39,822 bases of DNA. It comes from JBKEDH01 sp047975295 (GTDB lineage: Bacteria; Bacteroidota; Bacteroidia; Flavobacteriales; Flavobacteriaceae). Shown piece by piece: positions 23,928 through 33,305 of the stretch (the first letter of the stretch is position 1; every line of letters begins with the position of its first letter). The translations under genes were made by a program, and so were the position numbers. The notes under the pieces are model-generated. The model was not told the DNA's origin. It ran no database searches and saw only the letters and a program-made list of their open reading frames with translations. The stretch lies in contig JBKEDH010000189.1 in the NCBI GenBank assembly GCA_047975295.1, forward strand, positions 1-39,822, written 5' to 3'.

Positions 23928-26477
23928 CTAAGATTCTGTTGTTTTTTTTGGTTTTTCAACATGAATGCTTAGCGCGTTTGTTTTTTCGTTTAAATCGATA
24001 GAAATGGTATCGCCTTCTTCGATATGGGACGTGATGATTTCTTCTGCCAGGGCATCTTCAATATATTTTTGAATAGCTCTTTTTAATGGTCTTGCCCCAT
24101 ATTGTTTATCGAAACCTTTATCGGCAATATAGCCTTTAGCCTTGTTGCTTAGCTTTAAGGTGTAGCCTAAGTTTTTAATGCGTACCAAAAGCTTTTCCAA
24201 TTCGATGTCGATTATTTTATTGATGTGTTCTTTTTCCAATGAATTGAACATAACAACATCGTCGATACGGTTTAAAAACTCGGGAGCGAAAGACTTTTTA
24301 AGAGCATTTTCTATAATACTTCTGGCATTGGAATCTTCTTGCGATTTTTGTGCCGAAGTACCAAAGCCGATACCGGTACCAAAATCCTTTAGTTTTCTGG
24401 CGCCTATATTGGATGTCATGATAATAATGGTGTTTCTAAAGTCTATTTTCCTGCCCAGGCTATCGGTTAAATAACCATCGTCTAAAACCTGTAACAGCAT
24501 ATTGAATACGTCGGGGTGCGCTTTTTCAATCTCGTCTAAAAGAACAACGGCATAGGGTTTGCGACGAACTTTTTCGGTTAGTTGTCCACCTTCTTCGTAA
24601 CCAACATATCCCGGAGGTGCTCCTATTAATCGGGACACGGCGAATTTTTCCATGTATTCGCTCATGTCTATACGTATTAGGGCGTCTTCGCTATCGAACA
24701 GTTCTTTGGAAAGTATTTTGGCCAACTGTGTTTTGCCTACACCTGTTTGTCCTAAAAATATAAATGAACCTATGGGTTTGTTCGGGTCTTTTAAACCGGC
24801 ACGGTTACGCTGTATGGCTTTAACAACTTTGGCTACAGCTTCGTCTTGCCCTATTACTTTGCCTTTTATAAGATTGGGCAGTTCGGCAAGTTTGTTTATT
24901 TCGGTTTGGGCAATTCTGTTTACAGGAATACCCGTCATCATGGAAACCACATCGGCTACATTTTCTTCCGAAACGATCTCGCGGTGTTGTTTGGTTTCTT
25001 CTTCCCACTTTTTTTGGGCTGCTGCCAGTTCTTGTTCGGTACGTTTTTCGTCGTCCCGTAATTTGGCGGCTTCTTCGTATTTCTGTTTTAAGACAACGGT
25101 GTTTTTGTTCTCTTTAATCTGTTCAAGTTGCTTTTCGAGCTCTAAAATTTGTTTAGGAACTTCAATATTTGTAATATGTACACGAGAGCCGGCTTCATCC
25201 AGGGCATCGATAGCCTTGTCGGGTAAAAAACGGTCGGTCATATAGCGGTTGGTAAGCTTAACGCAGGCTTCTATTGCTTCGGGTGTGTAATCGACATGGT
25301 GGTGCTCTTCATATTTGCCTTTAATATTGTTAAGTATTTCTATAGTTTCCTCAACGCTTGTGGGTTCTACGATAACCTTTTGGAAACGGCGTTCCAAAGC
25401 ACCGTCTTTTTCTATGTATTGGCGGTATTCGTCTAAAGTCGTGGCTCCTATACATTGAATTTCACCACGTGCCAGAGCAGGTTTGAACATATTGGAGGCA
25501 TCTAAGCTTCCCGTTGCGCCACCAGCACCGACTATGGTGTGTATCTCGTCTATAAACAGGATAACATCGTCGTTTTTTTCAAGTTCGTTCATAACGGCCT
25601 TCATACGCTCTTCGAACTGGCCTCGGTATTTTGTGCCGGCAACCAAACTTGCCAAATCTAAGGTTACCACCCGTTTGCCAAATAATATGCGCGATACTTT
25701 CCGTTTAACGATTCTAAGTGCCAAGCCTTCGGCAATAGCCGATTTGCCAACACCGGGCTCGCCGATTAAAAGTGGATTGTTTTTCTTTCTCCGGCTTAAA
25801 ATTTGGGATACCCGTTCAATTTCTTTTTCTCTCCCTACAACGGGGTCGAGTTTGCCATCTTCGGCAAGTGCGGTTAAATCACGTCCAAAATTATCCAACA
25901 CGGGCGTTTTGGATTTTTTATTGGTTTTTTGTCCTGTGGGAGCGTTAAAAGGATCTTTGGAAGAATCGTTTTCGGCTCCAGAATCGTCGTCCTGAAACGA
26001 TTCGGCCTTGGGTTCTATATATTCGTTGTCGTTTGTTATCATAAGTTTAAATTGTTCCTTAACATTGTCGTAATCGATTTTAAGCTTGTTCAATAGCTTG
26101 GTCGTCGGGTCGTTTTCGTTCCTTAAAATACAGAGTAGTAAATGTGCCGTGCTAATGGTGGTACTTTGAAAAAGCTTGGCTTCCAAAAAAGTTGTTTTTA
26201 GGGCACGTTCTGCCTGCCTTGTAAGATGTAGGTTCTTTTTTTGGTTGCTGCCGGATACTATGTTTGGGTTTGCCGGGCTTAATATTTCAACTTTTCTTCT
26301 TAGGTGGTTCAAGTCCACATCCAAAGCATTTAAAATATTTATGGCTTTGCCGTCACCATCACGCAAAAGCCCCAGCATTAAATGTTCGGTACCAATAAAG
26401 TCATGTCCTAACCGTAAGGCTTCTTCCTTGCTATAGGCAATTACATCTTTTACTCTTGGTGAAAAATTATCATCCAT
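23928..26477 (-). CDS. clpC: ATP-dependent Clp protease ATP-binding subunit ClpC
   Basis: 849 residues from the ATG at 26477. An upstream in-frame ATG at 26513 adds 12 residues, but the family begins MDDNFSPRVKDVIAYSKEE, so I choose the later start. Two N-terminal Clp repeats (about 5-145), an acidic linker, AAA+ domain 1 with Walker A GEPGVGKSA, a UVR motif (KQKYEEAAKLRDDEKR), and AAA+ domain 2 with GQTGVGKTQ and sensor elements. ClpC unfolds proteins and feeds them to ClpP. The M-domain/UVR segment separates it from ClpA and ClpB. It runs divergently from gyrA. No CtsR operator or mcsAB genes are nearby. Confidence 0.94.
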   Translation of the reverse strand: MDDNFSPRVKDVIAYSKEEALRLGHDFIGTEHLMLGLLRDGDGKAINILNALDVDLNHLRRKVEILSPANPNIVSGSNQKKNLHLTRQAERALKTTFLEAKLFQSTTISTAHLLLCILRNENDPTTKLLNKLKIDYDNVKEQFKLMITNDNEYIEPKAESFQDDDSGAENDSSKDPFNAPTGQKTNKKSKTPVLDNFGRDLTALAEDGKLDPVVGREKEIERVSQILSRRKKNNPLLIGEPGVGKSAIAEGLALRIVKRKVSRILFGKRVVTLDLASLVAGTKYRGQFEERMKAVMNELEKNDDVILFIDEIHTIVGAGGATGSLDASNMFKPALARGEIQCIGATTLDEYRQYIEKDGALERRFQKVIVEPTSVEETIEILNNIKGKYEEHHHVDYTPEAIEACVKLTNRYMTDRFLPDKAIDALDEAGSRVHITNIEVPKQILELEKQLEQIKENKNTVVLKQKYEEAAKLRDDEKRTEQELAAAQKKWEEETKQHREIVSEENVADVVSMMTGIPVNRIAQTEINKLAELPNLIKGKVIGQDEAVAKVVKAIQRNRAGLKDPNKPIGSFIFLGQTGVGKTQLAKILSKELFDSEDALIRIDMSEYMEKFAVSRLIGAPPGYVGYEEGGQLTEKVRRKPYAVVLLDEIEKAHPDVFNMLLQVLDDGYLTDSLGRKIDFRNTIIIMTSNIGARKLKDFGTGIGFGTSAQKSQEDSNARSIIENALKKSFAPEFLNRIDDVVMFNSLEKEHINKIIDIELEKLLVRIKNLGYTLKLSNKAKGYIADKGFDKQYGARPLKRAIQKYIEDALAEEIITSHIEEGDTISIDLNEKTNALSIHVEKPKKTTES

Positions 26478-26722
26478 AATTAAATTCCTTTCTGCATTAA
26501 AAATATAAAACATTTAATTAAAGGCAAAAACTATACCTTATTTTGTTGATAAAAGATGTTGGTAAATTGGTTTTATACAAAAAGCCCATAGTTATTAACG
26601 AAAAAGGGCATGAAAATTGTTAATAAAAACACGAAAAAAAAGGGTATAAAGTCTTATCGTTACTGACGGAATACTTATATTAGCATGTTTTGAAAAACAT
26701 ATACAAACTAAAATAAAAATAT

Positions 26723-29287
26723 ATGGCAGAAGGAGAAAAACTAATTCCTATCAATATTGAAGATGAGATGAAATCGGCCTATATCGATTATTCGATGTCG
26801 GTCATTGTGTCACGTGCATTACCAGATGTAAGGGACGGTTTAAAGCCCGTGCATCGCAGGGTATTGTATGGTATGCATACTTTGGGTGTGCGGTCTAACG
26901 TCGCATACAAGAAATCTGCAACTATTGTTGGTGAAGTTTTAGGTAAATACCACCCCCACGGCGACTCGTCGGTTTACGATACCATGGTGCGTATGGCGCA
27001 AGAGTGGAGTTTACGCTACTTAATGGTCGATGGACAAGGAAATTATGGTTCGGTTGATGGTGATAGCCCTGCGGCAATGCGTTATACCGAAGCACGTATG
27101 CAGAAAATATCGGAAGACATGTTGGCAGATATTGATAAAGATACTGTCGATCATAAACTGAACTTTTCCGACGAGTATAAAGAACCGACTGTTTTACCAA
27201 CAAGAATACCTACATTATTAATTAACGGAGCGTCGGGAATAGCGGTTGGTATGGCTACCAATATGCCACCACATAATTTAAGTGAAGTAGTAGATGGTAT
27301 AACCGCTTATATCGACAATAACGATATAGAAATCGATGCGCTTATTACTCATATAAAAGCTCCCGATTTTCCTACGGGTGGTACCATTTATGGTTACGAA
27401 GGTGTAAAGGAAGCATTCCATACAGGGCGTGGACGTATTGTGTTACGGGGAAAAGCAACGATAGAAGAGGTACAAGGCCGTGAGTGTATCGTTGTTAACG
27501 AGATACCGTATCAAGTCAATAAGGCGGAAATGATTAAAAAGACGGCCGATTTGATTAACGATAAAAAACTGGAAGGTATTTCGTCCATACGTGACGAATC
27601 CGACAGAAAGGGTATGCGTATCGTTTATGTTTTAAAACGTGATGCCATTCCAAATATCGTACTTAATAAACTCTATAAATATACGGCGTTACAATCGTCG
27701 TTTAGTGTAAACAATATAGCTTTGGTTGGTGGGCGTCCACAATTGCTGAACTTAAAAGATTTAATACATCATTTTGTAGAGCACAGACACGATGTTGTAG
27801 TACGCCGTACCACATACGAATTAAAGAAAGCTGAAGAGCGTGCCCATATTTTGGAAGGCCTTATTATAGCTTCCGATAATATTGATGAGGTTATAGCAAT
27901 TATACGAGGCTCTTCTAATGCTGAAGAAGCAAGGGAAAAATTGATTGCACGTTTCGAACTTACCGAAATCCAGGCACGTGCCATTGTAGAAATGCGTTTA
28001 CGCCAACTTACAGGACTGGAGCAGGACAAATTGAGATTGGAGTACGACGAACTAATGGAAACCATTGAAGACCTAAAAGATATTCTCGACAAAAAAGACC
28101 GTCGTATGGATATTATTAAAGAAGAATTGGCCATTGTTAAAGATAAATATGGAGACGAACGCCGCTCTACAATCGAGTATGCCGGTGGCGATTTAAGCAT
28201 AGAGGATATGATACCCAACGAACAGGTGGTTATTACCATTTCTCATGCCGGTTATATTAAACGTACATCGCTTAACGAGTACAAAATACAAAATAGAGGG
28301 GGTGTAGGGCAAAAAGCATCGACAACCAGAAATGAAGACTTTTTGGAAGATTTGTTTGTGGGTACCAACCATCAATACATGTTGTTCTTTACCCAAAAAG
28401 GGAAGTGTTTTTGGATGCGTGTTTACGAGATTCCCGAAGGCAGTAAAACATCGAAGGGTAGAGCCATTCAAAACCTTATAAATATTGAACAAGACGATAA
28501 GGTAAAAGCGTTTATCTGTACCCAAGATTTAAAGGACGACGATTATATAAACAGCCATTATGTTATTATGGCAACCAAAAAAGGTCAAGTTAAAAAAACG
28601 TCTTTAGAACAATATTCAAGACCACGTAACAATGGAATTAACGCCATAACCATTAAAGAGGACGACGAGCTATTAGAAGCAAAACTGACCACCGGAGAAA
28701 GTCAGGTTATGTTGGCGCTTAAATCGGGTAAGGCTATTCGTTTTGAAGAAGCCAAAACACGGCCAATGGGACGAAACGCTTCGGGAGTTCGAGGCATAAC
28801 CTTGGCCAACGATAAAGATGCAGTTATAGGCATGGTTACCGTAAATAACCCGCAGGAAGAAACCGTACTGGTGGTTTCCGAAAATGGTTATGGAAAACGT
28901 ACCTTTATTGACGATCCTGAAGATGGCGAACCAGTTTACCGAATAACAAACCGTGGAGGCAAAGGTGTTAAAACCATTTCCATTACCGAAAAAACAGGTA
29001 AATTAGTAGCCATAAAATCGGTAACAGATTCGGATGATTTAATGATTATAAACAAATCGGGTATTGCTATTAGAATGGAAGTTAAGGATTTGCGTACCAT
29101 GGGACGTGCCACACAAGGTGTTAAACTTATCAATTTAAAAGGAAACGATTCTATTGCAGCGGTAGCAAAGGTGATGAAAGATGAGGATGAAGCGAATGTA
29201 GATGATATGGATGATAATAATGATATCATGGAAGATGGTACAACTCTTGATAATACTTCAGAAGAAAACAACAATTCAAAGGATTAA
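26723..29287 (+). CDS. gyrA: DNA gyrase subunit A
   Basis: 854 residues. It makes the double-strand break in the gyrase tetramer. The N-terminal breakage-reunion domain contains the active Tyr121 (AMRYTEARM) and the quinolone region GKYHPHGDSSVYDTM, with Ser82 and Asp86 corresponding to E. coli Ser83 and Asp87, so the usual resistance substitutions are absent. The six-bladed C-terminal domain has the GyrA box QNRGGVG at 523-529, which distinguishes GyrA from ParC. The C-terminus ends in an acidic, Asn-rich tail of about 35 residues. It is followed after 19 nt by the TPR gene, so probably an operon. Confidence 0.96.
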   Translation: MAEGEKLIPINIEDEMKSAYIDYSMSVIVSRALPDVRDGLKPVHRRVLYGMHTLGVRSNVAYKKSATIVGEVLGKYHPHGDSSVYDTMVRMAQEWSLRYLMVDGQGNYGSVDGDSPAAMRYTEARMQKISEDMLADIDKDTVDHKLNFSDEYKEPTVLPTRIPTLLINGASGIAVGMATNMPPHNLSEVVDGITAYIDNNDIEIDALITHIKAPDFPTGGTIYGYEGVKEAFHTGRGRIVLRGKATIEEVQGRECIVVNEIPYQVNKAEMIKKTADLINDKKLEGISSIRDESDRKGMRIVYVLKRDAIPNIVLNKLYKYTALQSSFSVNNIALVGGRPQLLNLKDLIHHFVEHRHDVVVRRTTYELKKAEERAHILEGLIIASDNIDEVIAIIRGSSNAEEAREKLIARFELTEIQARAIVEMRLRQLTGLEQDKLRLEYDELMETIEDLKDILDKKDRRMDIIKEELAIVKDKYGDERRSTIEYAGGDLSIEDMIPNEQVVITISHAGYIKRTSLNEYKIQNRGGVGQKASTTRNEDFLEDLFVGTNHQYMLFFTQKGKCFWMRVYEIPEGSKTSKGRAIQNLINIEQDDKVKAFICTQDLKDDDYINSHYVIMATKKGQVKKTSLEQYSRPRNNGINAITIKEDDELLEAKLTTGESQVMLALKSGKAIRFEEAKTRPMGRNASGVRGITLANDKDAVIGMVTVNNPQEETVLVVSENGYGKRTFIDDPEDGEPVYRITNRGGKGVKTISITEKTGKLVAIKSVTDSDDLMIINKSGIAIRMEVKDLRTMGRATQGVKLINLKGNDSIAAVAKVMKDEDEANVDDMDDNNDIMEDGTTLDNTSEENNNSKD

Positions 29288-29306
29288 TAAACTTAAATTT
29301 TAAACA

Positions 29307-30554
29307 ATGAAAAAACAATTTATTATAGCCTTGGCCTTAGCAGTAAGTGCATTTTCATTTGCACAGAAAAAAGAATTGAAAGCTGTAGAAAAGGCCATTA
29401 AAGGTGCTAATTTTGCCGAGGCCAAATCTGGTTTAAAACAGGTGGAAGGTATGTTGTCCGGTATGGACAATAAAAGCAAGGCACAATATTACTATTTGTT
29501 AGCAGAGGCTCTTTATGCCAATGGTACCGGTTCTATAGAAGATATTACCGCTGCTGTAAAAAGTTTGGCCAACGCATCGGAAGGAGAAGCGGTTAACCTG
29601 TTAAAACAAAATATGGTAAATAGTTTAATTACCACAGGAAACAAAGCTTACGAAGGTAAAGATTACTCTACGGCTTCGAAGTATTTCGAAAATGCCTATC
29701 GTGCCAGTACAAAAGATACATTGTTTCTTTATTATGCTGCTGCAACATCGGTAAACGTACAAGAGTACGACAGGGCACTGGTATTGTACGAAGAACTTAA
29801 AGGTTTAGGCTACACCGGTATTAAAACAGAGTACTACGCAACCAATAAGGAGACAAACCAAGAAGAGGTTTTTCAAGATAAAAATATGAGGGATATTCAG
29901 GTTAAGGCCAAGACCCATGTTGCCCCGGGCGAGCGTAAAACAGAATCCAAAAAGCCCGAAATTGTAAAAAACATCGCACTTATTTACGTAAGCCAAGGAA
30001 AAGATCAAGAAGCCATAGAAGCTATGAAAGCAGCCAGAGCGGAAAGTCCCAACGATGTAAATTTAATTTTGTCTGAAGCCAATGTACACTACAAAATGGG
30101 TAATACCGAGGCGTTCAAAGAGTTATTGCAAAAAGCGACAGCCATGGATCCTGCAAATGCAGAATTACAATATAATTTAGGTGTGATTTCGGCCGAATCC
30201 GGGCAAAACGATGAAGCCAAAGCTTATTATGAAAAAGCATTGGAACTTGATCCTAACTATGTAAACGCTTATATTAACCTTTCTGCACTTATATTAAGTG
30301 GCGAAGAGTCTATTATAAACGAAATGAACAATTTGGGTAATTCCAAAAAAGATAATCTGCGTTACGACGAGCTTTTAAAAGCCCGCCAAGACCTTTATAA
30401 AAAAGCAGTACCCTATTTATCTAAAGCATTGGAGTTGGATGCCAAAAATATAAGTGCAGCCAAGACTTTAATGAATATTTACAGCATTCTTGGTGAAACA
30501 GATAAACAAAAAGAATTAAAAGCTTTGGTTGACTCGATCGAAGCAGGAAACTAA
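29307..30554 (+). CDS. Secreted tetratricopeptide-repeat protein
   Basis: 415 residues with a signal peptide (SAFSFAQ-K, about residue 20). TPR units are visible around 115-160 and more clearly 225-330 (EAIEAMKAARAESPND, EAKAYYEKALELDPNYVNAYINL), with another near the C-terminus (SKALELDAKNISAAKTLMNI). TPR domains bind partner proteins; the partner is unknown. It is likely co-transcribed with gyrA. A position next to gyrA is typical in flavobacteria and need not imply a topoisomerase role. A strong terminator follows. Confidence 0.85.
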   Translation: MKKQFIIALALAVSAFSFAQKKELKAVEKAIKGANFAEAKSGLKQVEGMLSGMDNKSKAQYYYLLAEALYANGTGSIEDITAAVKSLANASEGEAVNLLKQNMVNSLITTGNKAYEGKDYSTASKYFENAYRASTKDTLFLYYAAATSVNVQEYDRALVLYEELKGLGYTGIKTEYYATNKETNQEEVFQDKNMRDIQVKAKTHVAPGERKTESKKPEIVKNIALIYVSQGKDQEAIEAMKAARAESPNDVNLILSEANVHYKMGNTEAFKELLQKATAMDPANAELQYNLGVISAESGQNDEAKAYYEKALELDPNYVNAYINLSALILSGEESIINEMNNLGNSKKDNLRYDELLKARQDLYKKAVPYLSKALELDAKNISAAKTLMNIYSILGETDKQKELKALVDSIEAGN

Positions 30555-30578
30555 GTTTCTATTTTTCTTTATCGGAAT

Positions 30579-30608
30579 AAAAAAAGCGGCATATTGGCCG
30601 CTTTTTTT
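30579..30608 (+). terminator. Terminator after the TPR gene
   Basis: AAAAAGCGGC (30581-30590) pairs with GCCGCTTTTT (30597-30606) around ATATTG, followed by further Ts. It is symmetrical and could act on both strands. Confidence 0.85.
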
Positions 30609-30726
30609 ATTAAATGATTTTGTTTTCTATTTTTTTTGAATTGAACTTATCTTAACTTTTTTAAAAATTGAAATCTTCCAGCAAAAAATTACCAACCAAA
30701 AACCATTAATATGAAAATTGGAATTG

Positions 30727-31215
30727 TTAATCCCAATTAACACGATCGCCAAGTTTTAGCGCCCAAGTATCGACCAATCCGGCATTGATTTCCAGAACAT
30801 ATTGAGCAGGAACGTTCGATGGTAACGAGTTTTCGTTAAAAGGCTTGGCATTTTTTTGGAAGTTAACAATTTTCTTTTGGCTATCGATATAAATAATATC
30901 CAACGGAATTTTAGTATTCTTCATATAGAAATATCGGGGTGCTTCGTCTTCAAAAATAAATAGCATACCGTGGTTTGTTTTCATACTGTCACGGTACATC
31001 AACCCTGTTTGTACATCGTAATCGGTGTCGGCTATCTCAATATCTAACGTTACAGTGGTCGAATCAATCTTAAAAATAGTAAGTTCGCCTTCTTTTTTAA
31101 ATTCTACCTTGGTCTGTGTTATTTTCTTTTCTTTTTCCTTGCAGGAAAAGATGCTTAAAGAGCACAGCGATAACATTACAATTGCGCCTGTTATATTTCT
31201 GATTGTTCTCTTCAA
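30727..31215 (-). CDS. DUF192 family lipoprotein
   Basis: 162 residues. The start is a TTG at 31215, one base after the lgt stop codon; this start preserves the basic KRTIRN head of the signal, whereas the first internal ATG (codon 14) would cut into it. Lipobox IFSC gives Cys25. The DUF192 domain follows (about 50-162): GLMYRDSM, GMLFIFEDEAPRYFYMKNT, IPLDIIYID and LEINAGLVDTW. DUF192 proteins are periplasmic or extracellular and of unknown role. It is the last gene of the nrnA-gldI-PPIase-lgt operon. Confidence 0.82.
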   Translation of the reverse strand: MKRTIRNITGAIVMLSLCSLSIFSCKEKEKKITQTKVEFKKEGELTIFKIDSTTVTLDIEIADTDYDVQTGLMYRDSMKTNHGMLFIFEDEAPRYFYMKNTKIPLDIIYIDSQKKIVNFQKNAKPFNENSLPSNVPAQYVLEINAGLVDTWALKLGDRVNWD

Positions 31216-31216
31216 C

Positions 31217-32146
31217 TTAGTTTACAGATTTTTTCGATTTGTAATAAAACATAAAATAACCTCCGATTAAAATAAACGGAATACTTAGCCACTGTCCCGT
31301 ATTAAAACCCAGCCAGTTGATGTATTCGTCGCCTTGGGGCTCTTTTAAGAACTCTACAAGAAACCTAACCGTCCATAGTAAAACCAAGAATAGCCCGAAC
31401 AAAAATCCGGTTTGGTCTCTTTTATTGGTTTTGGCATAAAAATACCATAAAATTAAAAACACAAAAATATAGGCAAACGATTCGTATAACTGTGTGGGGT
31501 GCCTGTATGGAACGGCTTCTAACAAATTAGCGAATTTAGGATTATCAGTAACCGCATTATAGGCTTTTTGTACATCTTTAATTCCTGTAAGCTGTACAAT
31601 TTGGCTTTTGTGGTATTCGTCCTGTATAAAGCGTACACCAAAGTTCGAATTGGTGATTTTACCTATAATTTCGGAGTTTATAAAATTTCCGATTCTAATA
31701 AAAACACCTCCAGAGGCAACAGCAATAACAATGCGATCCAGTAGCCAAAGTACCGATTTGTAATTGTATTTTTTACGGTATAGATACATGCCGGTAATAA
31801 TACCAATAGCGGCACCGTGGCTTGCCAAACCTTGAAATCCGGTAAACTGTATGCCGTTTTTAAAGCTAAAAGGCAGGAAAATACTAAAGAAATCTTCAGT
31901 AATAAGTTCTGATTGATAAAATATAACATGTCCCAACCGTGCACCGATCATGGTTGCCAAAACAGTATAAATAAATAGAGGATCCAAATATTTTAAAGGT
32001 ACGTTTTCTTTGGTAAAGATCCGTTTCATAATGTACCAGCCAAAAATAAAGGCCGCTACCCACATTAGGCTATAAAAGTGCAATTTAAAATCGCCTATTA
32101 TATTAATTCCCGAAATGGGATTCCAATCGAATTTTAATAAATGCAT
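31217..32146 (-). CDS. lgt: Prolipoprotein diacylglyceryl transferase
   Basis: 309 residues with about seven membrane helices. Lgt transfers a diacylglyceryl group from phosphatidylglycerol to the lipobox cysteine, the first step of lipoprotein maturation at the inner membrane. Conserved segments: FYSLMWVAAFIFGW, GARLGHVIFY, the GLASHGAAIGI loop, RIGNFINSEIIG (the Lgt signature with essential Arg) and HPTQLYES. It is encoded 29 nt downstream of a lipoprotein PPIase gene and one base before a DUF192 lipoprotein gene, all of which have lipoboxes and are its likely substrates. Confidence 0.95.
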   Translation of the reverse strand: MHLLKFDWNPISGINIIGDFKLHFYSLMWVAAFIFGWYIMKRIFTKENVPLKYLDPLFIYTVLATMIGARLGHVIFYQSELITEDFFSIFLPFSFKNGIQFTGFQGLASHGAAIGIITGMYLYRKKYNYKSVLWLLDRIVIAVASGGVFIRIGNFINSEIIGKITNSNFGVRFIQDEYHKSQIVQLTGIKDVQKAYNAVTDNPKFANLLEAVPYRHPTQLYESFAYIFVFLILWYFYAKTNKRDQTGFLFGLFLVLLWTVRFLVEFLKEPQGDEYINWLGFNTGQWLSIPFILIGGYFMFYYKSKKSVN

Positions 32147-32175
32147 AGTTTTTTGTTATAAGTAACCGTATTTTT

Positions 32176-33303
32176 TTAATTGACAAGTTCTAAAATCTCT
32201 ACTTCAAAAATTAAGTTTGTTTTGGCCGGTATATCCCGATTGCCAACATCGCCATAAGCAAGGTGGTACGGTATAAACAAAGTTGCCTTATCGCCTATGT
32301 TTAGTTGTTGTAACCCTTCTTTAAAACCGGGTATCATTCTGGCATCGGGGCCAATATTTGCTTGTAATGGTTTATATAAATTGGCTTGTTTTCGTTTTTT
32401 ATTTACTATAAAATAAGCTTCGGCATCTTCAATTTTACTGGTATCCAAAAGCATTCCGTCTTCAAAATATAACGAATAATGGGTTAAAACGGTAGCGTTT
32501 TCGGGTAGCTTTTCACCATTTCCTTTTTTAGAGATGTAATACTGTAGCCCGGAAGGTAATGATGTTGCCCGCTCCCTTTGATTTTTAAATTTCTCGATAG
32601 TTTTGGTGGTAATGGTCTTTAATTTTTCGTTTTTTTCCTGTTCTATTCTTTGGGCTTCAATAACATAATTTTCGAAGGTTTTTGGTGCATTGAATTTTTT
32701 TGCCGATTTTCCTTTCCTTATAATGTTAAGTTCGTTTAGATATATGTTTTCCAGGGGTGCATCCCTTTCTCCGGTTTTTACGTTGGAAATGCTGTCCAAC
32801 ACATCGAGCCCTATAACAAGTTCACCAAAAACACTGTGTTTGTTATCTAGATGAGGTGTTGGTACTTCGGTAATAAAAAATTGACTGCCATTGGTGTTCG
32901 GTCCCGAATTGGCCATAGATAAAATACCGGGCTTATCATGCTTTAAGTTGGGACTAAATTCATCGTTGAATTTATATCCGGGCTGGCCGGTTCCAGAACC
33001 TGTCGGGTCGCCGCCCTGAATCATAAATTGGTCTATTACCCTATGGAAAATGGTCTGGTTGTAATATTTTTTCTTTTTGTAAAGACTGTCCACAAGATTG
33101 TTTTTGCCTTCGGCAAGCGAAACAAAATTGGCTACGGTAACAGGTGTTTCTTCAAATGTTAACTTGGCTACCATTGTACCTTTGTCGGTAATAAATTCTG
33201 CATATAGTCCATCGTCCAAATCGGAATACTGGGCTTTACAGGACGTTAGTGTAATAATGGTTAAAAAAGTGAATACTTTGGTTATGTTTAATAACAAACG
33301 CAT
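32176..33303 (-). CDS. Dual-family peptidyl-prolyl isomerase lipoprotein (cyclophilin-FKBP)
   Basis: 375 residues. Lipobox LTSC gives Cys22. A cyclophilin domain (about 38-195) has FHRVIDQFMIQGGDPTGSG, MANSGPNTNGSQFFI and LDNKHSVFGELV, keeping the catalytic Arg and the Gln/Phe core. A charged helical linker (about 200-245) leads to an FKBP domain (about 250-373) with ATVLTHYSLYFEDG, IPGFKEGLQQLNIGDK and IPYHLAYGD. Dual-family immunophilins of cyclophilin-FKBP order are known in Flavobacterium-type bacteria. It probably folds proline-rich envelope proteins. Two bases separate it from the gldI stop. Confidence 0.9.
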   Translation of the reverse strand: MRLLLNITKVFTFLTIITLTSCKAQYSDLDDGLYAEFITDKGTMVAKLTFEETPVTVANFVSLAEGKNNLVDSLYKKKKYYNQTIFHRVIDQFMIQGGDPTGSGTGQPGYKFNDEFSPNLKHDKPGILSMANSGPNTNGSQFFITEVPTPHLDNKHSVFGELVIGLDVLDSISNVKTGERDAPLENIYLNELNIIRKGKSAKKFNAPKTFENYVIEAQRIEQEKNEKLKTITTKTIEKFKNQRERATSLPSGLQYYISKKGNGEKLPENATVLTHYSLYFEDGMLLDTSKIEDAEAYFIVNKKRKQANLYKPLQANIGPDARMIPGFKEGLQQLNIGDKATLFIPYHLAYGDVGNRDIPAKTNLIFEVEILELVN

Positions 33304-33305
33304 GT

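Noticed and set aside
24652..25245. Long open frame on the plus strand opposite clpC
   Set aside because: It is a shadow of the clpC coding strand: serine-, leucine- and cysteine-rich with no domain, while the minus-strand frame is a clear ClpC.
26478..26722. CtsR/HrcA operator upstream of clpC
   Set aside because: I looked for GGTCAAA-type direct repeats or a CIRCE inverted repeat in the clpC-gyrA gap and saw none; a TATAG...TTTTTG stretch on the minus strand is only a poor -7 match.
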